Shown here piece by piece: positions 8,501 through 12,458 of a stretch of 12,458 nucleotides of DNA. Source of the stretch: SSEF01 sp964604195. GTDB lineage: Bacteria; Patescibacteriota; Minisyncoccia; Moranbacterales; UBA1568. The first letter of the stretch is position 1. Each line of letters opens with the position of its first letter. Both the position numbers and the translations under genes were made by a program. Below the pieces are notes generated by a model, which was not told the DNA's origin, did not search any database, and saw only the letters and a list, made by a program, of their open reading frames with translations. The stretch covers positions 1 through 12,458 of the forward strand of contig CAZRXW010000028.1 of the NCBI GenBank assembly GCA_964604195.1, read 5' to 3'.

Positions 8501-9094
8501 CTTGGTGCGCTTTGCCACAAGTTTGAGAGATGCTTGCTCGCTGACACCCTGCACGGCACAAACAACTTCCGCACGACTCCCTGTGAATCTCTCTGGAGAA
8601 ATCAATTGGGAAATATTTTTTCCATCGAGAGTACATTCGCTGATCGCTACCTGACTCTGACGAGAAAACTGTCGCGTCGTTACCAATTTTCTGCCAGCCA
8701 ATTGCCCAAGCTGGTCAACTACTCCTAGGGTTACCCGATAATTCCCGTCGAGAAACGTTGGGGTCGGCAGGCGAAACTCTATTGGTCGCGCCTCTCGTGG
8801 CCGAAATACCCACGATTCAGTCAGTCGTTGCACTACGACATTCTTGAGTCTCTCACCATCTTTCTGAGCAAACTCAACGCCAGGGAAATATTCTTCTCTC
8901 GTATCACTCTGATTTTCGGCAATCACCGAAAAAATTAGCTCTCCATCTTTCTCTTCAAGCTTGGGCTGGACAAACTCAAGCAGTGAACGAGTAAAACTTG
9001 GACCCGTACCCTCTTCGGGCATATCCTCGGCCATTACCGGAGCACTGAGTAAGAAAGAAAAAAGGACTGCGAAGAAAACTATACTGTATTTCAT
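2564..9094 (-). CDS. Giant multidomain surface adhesin-like protein (2176 aa)
   Basis: Domains in order (residues approximate): signal peptide 1-22; three Ig-like domains 30-360; membrane helix 386-405, RRLRVAK, second helix 413-426 ending VAEA|G434 like a signal peptidase site; Ig-like 435-555; Cys-rich module 560-625; FN3 628-721; two Cys-rich CGSANG/WSC modules 726-875; Ig-like 880-996; four FN3 1012-1367; InlB-type B-repeat 1370-1442; CARDB-like 1450-1583 (EQNEGNNT); Cys module 1590-1642 (CQYACNSGYTWNG); second B-repeat 1646-1718; LCCL-like 1738-1806; two identical Big_2-like units 1817-1923 and 1931-2037; Ig-like 2042-2120; TSP1-like 2121-2170 (EWTPCGPPCSGG). Poly-Gly runs mark module borders. 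There is no LPXTG, C-terminal helix or enzyme domain, so anchoring must come from the N-terminal helices or from binding. Likely role: adhesion or cell contact (inference). The ATG is chosen for the MKYSIVFF signal peptide; no Shine-Dalgarno sequence precedes it. Terminators lie upstream and, weakly, downstream. Confidence 0.9.
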   Translation of the reverse strand: MKYSIVFFAVLFSFLLSAPVMAEDMPEEGTGPSFTRSLLEFVQPKLEEKDGELIFSVIAENQSDTREEYFPGVEFAQKDGERLKNVVVQRLTESWVFRPREARPIEFRLPTPTFLDGNYRVTLGVVDQLGQLAGRKLVTTRQFSRQSQVAISECTLDGKNISQLISPERFTGSRAEVVCAVQGVSEQASLKLVAKRTKSAYLVLDELGESQVEGLVDEAEARLTLTKELPVGAYRLELSLTDEEGTLLSAPLWAPLLVSGIGGRILGIADTETTSAEKGARFPIAFSYELYGEGEYQTEMMLTSMGEMCGEAQTVGVNTNANLASHTLMVDRDCEQPTVLVRLLSDGVELHRLERMLTSRSSTLIHNQDAMPEDQVATFWERGKSVLWTMLPWLLLGIIILALAWRRLRVAKVLVFLVGAIVMGMWQSPVAEAGTRSFTLNPISGVADAFVNYNFGTDKDTYNPGEQITVDLNIGSADHPVEPLCPVVRIGINGGSYTSDLVTGCYTAQDFRGAGVDLTFTPKFAPGTVGLFNLSFSVGLGSHYTVPVVKHIPLNVAAADPCTWPGGNVGPWDAVATGCNAYVGPTTINVGQYVDVPNTVSGRTGSVRMNCTAAGWSPSNIVCNVAALPALPETFTAAANQTCGSRQINLNWSAVAGAQSYQVYRNGSSKVYDGSGTSFTDTVPSDNTSYAYTITTWNSTGGFSSGSKSASPASVTSASACAASVSGSCGSANGKTYDVNNSVIPNGNRCNTGAYDVGSWGSDAGAWYTTTTFPSDGAPYNTGGADAAYYLGRFWSCDGSGGGTTAGCRLYYQPQCGSADGGTARATPPGNSTALAKIALCAIGTASAVSTNATNYTWSCTNGAGPTDNCSVDRQVSGGSAPTATIQARVEVTQGERSWWQKALAVIGLDKVAIATGSPANISTNGRANVYWSSTGADSCLVSSEKGDVRSTALNNASGEDVFGATLGVGTWTYTITCSNAYGSDTDSVDVVVAAAGGGGGGCCTSGDDDDIPTGLNATPAACDTGRIDISWNAVAGATSYQLRDNGSIVYSEASTSYAHTGLIAGSSHNYSVRAVGPNGTSSSSGSVAATAPSACGGGVPSTPTGLNATPAACDTGRIDISWNAVAGATSYQLRDNGSIVYPGASTSYAHTSLSAGSSHSYTVRATNANGSSSYSGSVAATAPSACGVYPPDAPTGLTATAGTCGTNQITVSWNAAAFADEYELRRNGSTLLIDSVTSYVDRGLAGQVHTYTVRSLNDEGVSPFVGPVMATVPDLCPGQIPETPSPIVLGYVRCDDKITVQWPAVSGATSYQLVGSASYTGSNTFYVHTGITQGNSYQYRVRASNTYGNSNYSGFFNVFIPVDSSCAATTYTITATAGSGGSISPSGAISGLAAGSSRTFTITPNSGYSIASVFVDGTNIGAVGSYTFNNINANHTIQANFTGGGGGTPDLSIIRNDGLTGGPSFNNPTGIRFSGMAYNAFATTPAGVSFSAEVEIDWNNANSCSSPSVDSRRVVVQSPWSSVGIGTGNPNWSSAAYADYLAGELQNGTHCYRLIIDRTGAINEQNEGNNTTPWRLIMITGLGGGGGFVCTGTLPANASVYAGDNTGLSANTPYSYSATNTVSKCQYACNSGYTWNGSVCQGAATTYTITATAGSGGSISPSGAISGLAAGSSRTFTITPNSGYSIASVFVDGTNIGAVGSYTFNNINANHTIQANFTGGGGGCSGPVAPVSQSVVANQFGGAVWGTGPFTTDSDLSTIARFLGAPQNGSALLSITDIGCVNNFASGTQNGVTTLVFGSFRGMNVSCTSGCSGGSGSNLKICPDTNPSIAVGESRQFRAFYNPTGLTTTNCTVLLAIPNWGSSNGNFDVTWYGASTWSMQSGGTYASVDNTSNKGRVTGTSAGSAVIHLNHAGNVTTASVTISGGGGGSGSNLKICPDTNPSIAVGESRQFRAFYNPTGLTTTNCTVLLAIPNWGSSNGNFDVTWYGASTWSMQSGGTYASVDNTSNKGRVTGTSAGSAVIHLNHAGNVTTASVTIAGPPVTVDLKINGSDGPLNLGSGNMTLSWTTSGASSCTATGPGWSGARPTSSAGETIPAFTGTYTLTCTNGSVDGSDSVDVALSCTPSCTEWTPCGPPCSGGDGTQSRTCTTATCLVTPQTQSCSIKTCRDLNWKEIGQ
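2984..3657 (-). repeat. Perfect tandem duplication, 342-bp period (Big_2-like module)
   Basis: Two 332-base copies, 2984-3315 and 3326-3657, appear identical by eye. They are separated by 10 different bases that encode part of a Gly linker. The period of 342 bases is 114 codons, so the frame is kept. Each copy encodes one Big_2-like Ig module (NLKICPDTNPSIAVGESRQF onward). Silent sites are also identical, so the duplication is recent or kept uniform by recombination. Confidence 0.95.
3924..4167 (-). repeat. 244-bp direct repeat, copy nearer the 3' end (InlB-type B-repeat)
   Basis: Identical to 4752-4995 at an offset of 828 bases (276 codons). It encodes one InlB-type B-repeat of about 73 residues (core ITPNSGYSIASVFVDGTNIG) plus its poly-Gly linker. 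B-repeats of this type occur in many secreted bacterial adhesins. Confidence 0.93.
4752..4995 (-). repeat. 244-bp direct repeat, copy nearer the 5' end (InlB-type B-repeat)
   Basis: Partner of 3924-4167, base-identical by eye. Between the copies lie the CARDB-like domain and a Cys-rich module. Recombination between the copies would remove or duplicate exactly 276 codons in frame. Confidence 0.93.
5641..6058 (-). repeat. Near-identical FN3 duplication, 273-bp period
   Basis: About 145 bases at 5641-5785 match 5914-6058 with only about two differences, at an offset of 273 bases (91 codons). They encode the front halves of FN3 domains 2 and 3 (shared NGSIVY and WNAVAGATSYQL). The rear halves of the two domains have diverged more, so the unit is either older than the other two pairs or partly converted. 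Confidence 0.9.
7796..7939 (-). other. Internal membrane hairpin with signal-peptidase-like site in the giant protein
   Basis: Residues 386-433. The first helix (VLWTMLPWLLLGIIILALAW) is followed by the basic turn RRLRVAK. A second hydrophobic stretch (VLVFLVGAIVMGMW) then leads into QSPVAEA. The -3/-1 residues Ala431 and Ala433 before Gly434 fit a type I signal peptidase site. The expected topology places both flanking regions outside the cell. Confidence 0.7.
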
Positions 9095-9148
9095 AAAAAA
9101 TATTGGTTTGGGTACTTTCTTTCTATTTTCTTTAGCTTAGCAATAGTC

Positions 9149-9198
9149 TTTAAAAAAAGAAAGACCCGTAATCATGCTGCGATGCATAGCTACGGGTC
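9149..9198 (-). terminator. Rho-independent terminator after the lipoprotein gene
   Basis: GACCCGTA (9163-9170) pairs with TACGGGTC (9191-9198), with an inner ATGC/GCAT stem. A T-rich run (TTTCTTTTTTT on the minus strand) follows. It ends transcription from the lipoprotein gene and isolates the giant gene. A second small inverted repeat, CTACTTT/AAAGTAG (9221-9227 and 9243-9249), lies between it and the lipoprotein stop. Confidence 0.8.
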
Positions 9199-9256
9199 AA
9201 AGGTACTCTGAACTCATTCACTACTTTGGTGCCTCCCGACAGAAAGTAGTAAGTAG

Positions 9257-11242
9257 TCAGCGGATTTCGGTCCGCTCGTACACCGCCAGATTGTAGGGGT
9301 CTTCACCAGCGACGATCGACCTCTTGATGGCTCGCTTGTTGCGGTCGATGACGTAGATTTTCTGCGAACCATACCATACCGCCTCACGTGGCCTGGCTAC
9401 CCACAAGTCACCACTGACAATTTTCATCCCCCGAGGGGTGCCACCATCGAGAGCAATGCGATCAACCTCCTGATGAGTACTGAGGCTCATCACTCGCACC
9501 GAGTCGTACCAGTCGGAGACATAGTACACACCCTTCTCTTCATCTGGCAAGATACTGACTGGATACGAGTACTGACCAAAGAGTGCGGACCAGTCAGTGC
9601 TTGTAACGGTACCACTAGCGAGATCGACAGTGACCCGTTTCTTGTCACCAGCCACGACGATCAAGAGTTTGGTCTCGTTCTCCACAAAGGCCATATCGAG
9701 AGCCACTGAGCCGATATTATTCCAGGTCCGACCCTTGACATGGGTCGTTGCATCGATTTCGGTCAGGGTACCGACCGTGCCGGCGCGGTAGCCATCCCGC
9801 ATACCACTCCCATTGGACTCAATGATCAAACCGTTCTCGGCAGCAGCCAGCACGTAGAACTTATCCCGATTCTTCGAGTAAACAATTTTCATCGGGGTTT
9901 GGTCTGGACCGGCCACGAAATCGGTAGGGCTAGTAAAGATCTGCGTACCATCGGCACTGAAACCAATCAAACGATTTCTTGAGCCGTAGAGGTGCTGGAT
10001 ACCCCAACGACCAGTTACGATGTAGACAGACGACAATGCTTCGATAACCGCAATACCATGAATAGCATGAGCTCGTCCCCAATTCTCTGGTTCAATCACA
10101 ATTGAGGAAAGGGATTGGCCAGTCTTCACATCGAAACGGTGCAACACAAAAGTCGTATGCTCTGCTCCGATGTAGCCGATCCCGTTCTTGGAGTCCACGG
10201 CAATTTGACTCGGAATTAAATAGCCAGGCACAGCTGCAAACTTGACCCGTTTCACCGTGCTGGTAACAGGATCAATGATTGAAGCTGCCTCAGAGGTCCC
10301 GTTAGCAAAAGCCCAAGCATTTGCTGAGAGCACTTTGGTTTCAAGTACAGTCACGATGCCTTTCCTCGTCGTAAACGACCAAGTATACGGCAGCATTTCG
10401 ACCTCTCCTTCGGCCCCTCGAAAACCACTCAGGGATGCCGTGATTTGCGAGTTATCAGGCAGGGTCGTCGCAGTGATCGTCACGATACCTTTCTGGGATC
10501 GGTTGGAGCAAGAAAGCGTTCCGACGACGACACCGAAGTTGCCTGTAATCGGTCCCGGCGGGCACACAATTTCTCGATCAAAATTGACGGCGATAGTCAC
10601 ATCTTTGATCTCGATACCCGTCGCTCCGGCGGCTGGCGTGACGCTCGTCACCCGAGGCCGGCAGAGATCCGGCTTGATGTCGCATTTCACCGACGGATCA
10701 CTGATGAGTTCGTCAGTGTGAGCATAGCGCGTGAGCACATTGCCCACATAGGCACCATAGAGATAGATGCCACCGACATCATCACCAGCCGTCTGAATAC
10801 CAACATAGTTGCCGGTCTCTGGCCAGTAGCGATAGGTGATCGTCTCCAATCGCCCATCACTATTCCCATCGAGCGTAATGCTCTGCGTTGGTTGATGGCC
10901 AGGAAACGTCTCCGGATATCGCCTTTCGGCCCAATCCAGAAATTCGTCCGGGGTGACAGCTCCACCTGATGGAGCTGCTGCAACCTTTGACTGACCATTT
11001 ATGGAAGCGATCGTAAAGATCACCTGGCCAAAACCCAGAGACCGCCGAGAGGAAGCTACTAATGGTTGACTTCTCGAAAGTGCTCCCGAATGAGTGACTA
11101 CTTGACCAGTAAAGGCCTGACGAGCAGCCGCCTCTTGGGGCGCTGATGAGAACGCTGGATCTTCGTTCCCACTACAAGCAGTGAGAAGGAGAGAAACCAC
11201 GGCCAGAGCCGCGGAGAGCGAACAAAAGACCGAGGTTGCCAT
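9257..11242 (-). CDS. Lipoprotein with Ig-like domain and predicted beta-propeller (661 aa)
   Basis: An exported lipoprotein. Residues 1-22 are a signal peptide ending in the lipobox LTAC, with Cys23 as the lipidated residue. Residues about 97-178 hold a small domain starting PDEFLDWAERRYPETFPG and continuing with YRYWPETGNYVGIQ and YLYGAYVG, a pattern I associate with uncharacterised betaproteobacterial secreted proteins. Residues about 195-293 are a bacterial Ig-like domain of the Big_5 type (VTSVTPAAGATGIEI at the front, YTWSFTTRKG at the end). Residues about 300-655 are repeated beta-strand units typical of NHL/YVTN-like beta-propellers (GIGYIGAEHT, KFYVLAAAEN, GVYYVSDWYDSVRV, KIYVIDRNKRA). 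No catalytic motif was seen; binding of a protein, glycan or metal is possible. The ATG is well placed: TAGGAG lies 6-7 bases before it, with a stop just upstream. It is more GC-rich than its neighbours in the rows I counted, and ends in TGA rather than TAG. The tail YNLAVYERTEIR has no anchor. Confidence 0.87.
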   Translation of the reverse strand: MATSVFCSLSAALAVVSLLLTACSGNEDPAFSSAPQEAAARQAFTGQVVTHSGALSRSQPLVASSRRSLGFGQVIFTIASINGQSKVAAAPSGGAVTPDEFLDWAERRYPETFPGHQPTQSITLDGNSDGRLETITYRYWPETGNYVGIQTAGDDVGGIYLYGAYVGNVLTRYAHTDELISDPSVKCDIKPDLCRPRVTSVTPAAGATGIEIKDVTIAVNFDREIVCPPGPITGNFGVVVGTLSCSNRSQKGIVTITATTLPDNSQITASLSGFRGAEGEVEMLPYTWSFTTRKGIVTVLETKVLSANAWAFANGTSEAASIIDPVTSTVKRVKFAAVPGYLIPSQIAVDSKNGIGYIGAEHTTFVLHRFDVKTGQSLSSIVIEPENWGRAHAIHGIAVIEALSSVYIVTGRWGIQHLYGSRNRLIGFSADGTQIFTSPTDFVAGPDQTPMKIVYSKNRDKFYVLAAAENGLIIESNGSGMRDGYRAGTVGTLTEIDATTHVKGRTWNNIGSVALDMAFVENETKLLIVVAGDKKRVTVDLASGTVTSTDWSALFGQYSYPVSILPDEEKGVYYVSDWYDSVRVMSLSTHQEVDRIALDGGTPRGMKIVSGDLWVARPREAVWYGSQKIYVIDRNKRAIKRSIVAGEDPYNLAVYERTEIR

Positions 11243-11270
11243 GACTGGCTCCTATGAGAAAGTTGATTGA

Positions 11271-11302
11271 GTTGTCAAAACCTCCATCTGAAGGTGGACA
11301 AC
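11271..11302 (-). promoter_or_regulatory. Inverted repeat in the leader of the lipoprotein gene
   Basis: GTTGTC and GACAAC (11271-11276 and 11297-11302) form a 6-bp outer stem around an inner CCACC/GGAGG stem with one mismatch. A third GTTGTC lies at 11334-11339. A TATA-like stretch (11304-11310) is adjacent, but no good -35 was found. It could be an operator or a leader hairpin; this is only a structural observation. Confidence 0.4.
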
Positions 11303-11370
11303 GCTATAAAACCTAGGGAAAACCCTTGATTTTGTTGTCTAAACAGTAGCGAATTTCCCTTATTTTGTCA

Positions 11371-11399
11371 AATAAAAAACAGCTTATTTCAGCTGTTTT
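11371..11399 (-). terminator. Rho-independent terminator of the CAP-domain gene
   Basis: A 9-bp stem AAAACAGCT / AGCTGTTTT (11376-11384 and 11391-11399) with a 6-base loop, continuing into a T run on the minus strand, 18 bases past the stop codon. Confidence 0.85.
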
Positions 11400-11417
11400 C
11401 TACATAATAAAGTTTAA

Positions 11418-12308
11418 CTAGGAAGCCTGCTTGAGAGTACCCCGACCCCTCCATAAACCAAAGGAGTACCTGATAGTTTCTCCAATAAGGATGAACGGGG
11501 GAGCTAGAACCGCAATAACTAACAAGACTATCATCACAAGGGTCATTTTCTGTATGACATCAGCTGGCCAATGCTCTACTTTACTCATTTGAAACCAAGG
11601 CTGACTCCAAAAAGGTAACTTTTGCTCCTGTTTTTCTACCTGAGCAAGGTTTGGGAGTGATTCCAAATTCTCCCCTGCTCCAGCTGGCGTTTCTGAAAAT
11701 ACTTGCTGATCACTCGTGGTAATAGGCACTACCGTTGGTATAATCTGCGTAGTTGATTCTTGTGGGACAGATGATGGCATTGTTTTTTGTACTTGAACAA
11801 AACGAGGTGCACCAAACATCTCTACGGTAATAGTAGCTGTCTCACCATTTAATGTACCACTTTCCACAGCAACACCTGTCTCAGTAAATTTGTTGCTCAA
11901 TATATTGGCTCGATGTGTCTCGCTTTTCATCCATGCCTTGTGCTGTTTTTCGGCACTAGAATAATTGATGGCCAAATTTTCACCAGCATATTGATAACTA
12001 TAGCCAGACTGCCTCATCCAATACCAAGGTGTCTCGCCTTTGGGAGAGGTATGCGAAAAATAATCATTCTTGAACATGTGATCAAGCTTGGCCTGAGCCG
12101 CACGAGAAAGAGCAGTATTCTCCTGAAGCGGCTCGAGACCTGCTTTGGTACGTTCGCTATTAACCAATTGAAGAATACTAGCCGGAGTAATATCTACCGC
12201 CTGTACAGCTACCACTTGGAAGATAGTCGCCGCAAAAATAAAGGCGACAAAAAATAGTCCTTCCGTGGAGTGAGTAAGTTTTTTGATGGAATGGTTCGTG
12301 TCTGACAT
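11418..12308 (-). CDS. CAP/SCP-domain membrane protein (296 aa)
   Basis: Signal or membrane segment at residues about 17-37. A CAP (SCP/PR-1/Ycf-YkwD type) domain covers about 43-165: LVNSERTKAGLEPL, DYFSHTSPKG with His86, AGENLA with Glu110, and WMKSETHRANIL with His132. These are the conserved cavity residues of the family. A Pro/Ser/Thr/Gln-rich linker (about 170-245) follows, then a transmembrane helix (about 254-277, MTLVMIVLLVIAVLAPPFIL) and a short basic tail. The CAP domain should lie outside, held by the C-terminal helix. Bacterial CAP proteins are secreted; their biochemical role is mostly unknown, with lipid binding or protease-like activity suggested for some. No ribosome binding site precedes the ATG, which sits directly after the T run of a hairpin. 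No other in-frame start exists before the membrane segment, so this start is accepted. The gene has its own promoter and terminator. Confidence 0.93.
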   Translation of the reverse strand: MSDTNHSIKKLTHSTEGLFFVAFIFAATIFQVVAVQAVDITPASILQLVNSERTKAGLEPLQENTALSRAAQAKLDHMFKNDYFSHTSPKGETPWYWMRQSGYSYQYAGENLAINYSSAEKQHKAWMKSETHRANILSNKFTETGVAVESGTLNGETATITVEMFGAPRFVQVQKTMPSSVPQESTTQIIPTVVPITTSDQQVFSETPAGAGENLESLPNLAQVEKQEQKLPFWSQPWFQMSKVEHWPADVIQKMTLVMIVLLVIAVLAPPFILIGETIRYSFGLWRGRGTLKQAS

Positions 12309-12339
12309 AAAAAAGAAACCAGGGATTTCACCCTGGTTT
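12309..12339 (-). terminator. Terminator-like hairpin abutting the CAP start codon
   Basis: AAACCAGGG / CCCTGGTTT (12316-12324 and 12331-12339) form a 9-bp stem with a 6-base loop. On the minus strand C and six T follow, then ATG at once. The plus strand also has a T-rich tail, so it could work in both directions. It lies downstream of the predicted promoter, so it would act as a leader attenuator or as the 3' end of a short RNA. Confidence 0.65.
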
Positions 12340-12376
12340 TTATACTTTTTGGCTCAAGAAAGCCACTTACAAAACC

Positions 12377-12405
12377 ATTATAGCAAATTTTTTCCTCCTT
12401 GTCCA
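12377..12405 (-). promoter_or_regulatory. Sigma70-type promoter for the CAP gene leader
   Basis: On the minus strand TGGACA (12400-12405), a 17-base spacer and a perfect TATAAT (12377-12382). Transcription should start near 12368-12371, giving a leader of about 60 bases before the ATG. A small GGCT/AGCC hairpin lies at 12351-12364. Confidence 0.7.
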
Positions 12406-12458
12406 CTCACCAGACTAAGCCCCCTCCCTAACAAAAAATTTCAATAAACAGACCCGGC

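Noticed and set aside
10242..10969. Plus-strand frames of 159 and 174 codons
   Set aside because: They are antisense to the lipoprotein gene, which has a signal peptide, ribosome binding site and recognisable domains; the plus frames have none.
12316..12339. T-arm-like hairpin suggesting a tRNA
   Set aside because: The loop has 6 bases without the TTCRA pattern, and no acceptor, D or anticodon arm can be formed nearby.
12388..12398. AAGGAGG as a ribosome binding site (minus strand)
   Set aside because: It falls within the -35/-10 spacer of the promoter, and the nearest ATG after it opens only a three-codon frame.
12209..12406. Minus-strand 65-codon frame overlapping the CAP gene
   Set aside because: It crosses the promoter and hairpin and overlaps the CAP gene in another frame; its translation has no recognisable pattern.

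Overview
The window looks like chromosomal DNA from a bacterium with an unusually elaborate cell surface. The best guess is a Candidate Phyla Radiation (Patescibacteria) genome. This rests on the module set of the giant protein (Cys-clamped fibronectin III domains, poly-Gly linkers, InlB-type B-repeats, Cys-rich 'CGSANG' modules) and on a downstream fragment carrying an ENGEQCDDG Cys-rich repeat. It is inference: no rRNA or housekeeping marker is present. The standard bacterial code fits, because the 2176-codon frame contains no internal TGA.

Every real gene lies on the minus strand, so transcription runs from high to low coordinates. From the right: a promoter and a terminator-like hairpin sit directly before the ATG of a CAP/SCP-domain membrane protein (11418-12308). 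Next is a lipoprotein with an Ig-like domain and a predicted beta-propeller (9257-11242). It is richer in GC, ends in TGA where the other genes end in TAG, and carries a short domain I associate with Betaproteobacteria, so it may have been acquired by transfer. Then comes a 2176-residue multidomain surface protein (2564-9094), followed by a 291-residue single-pass membrane protein (1617-2492) that resembles one part of the giant. Last are a Cys-rich reading frame with no start (851-1507) and a decayed DDE transposase (about 60-655). Strong hairpin terminators follow the CAP gene, the lipoprotein gene and the 291-residue gene. A weak one follows the giant gene, so these are mostly single-gene transcripts.

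All four intact products have export signals and extracytoplasmic folds, and no enzyme of central metabolism is present, so this is a surface or adhesion locus. The giant begins with a signal peptide and three Ig-like domains. A two-helix membrane hairpin follows, and its second helix ends like a signal peptidase site. After that come about 1740 residues of adhesive modules: five FN3 domains, two InlB B-repeats, CARDB-like, LCCL-like, two Big_2-like and TSP1-like. Three pairs of modules are identical or almost identical at DNA level, which shows recent duplication inside the gene.

Most novel points: the giant reads like a fusion of a 291-residue-type membrane protein with a separately secreted repeat protein; its cassettes were duplicated recently; LCCL-like and TSP1-like modules occur together in a bacterial protein; and the CAP gene has a promoter-hairpin-ATG leader with no ribosome binding site.
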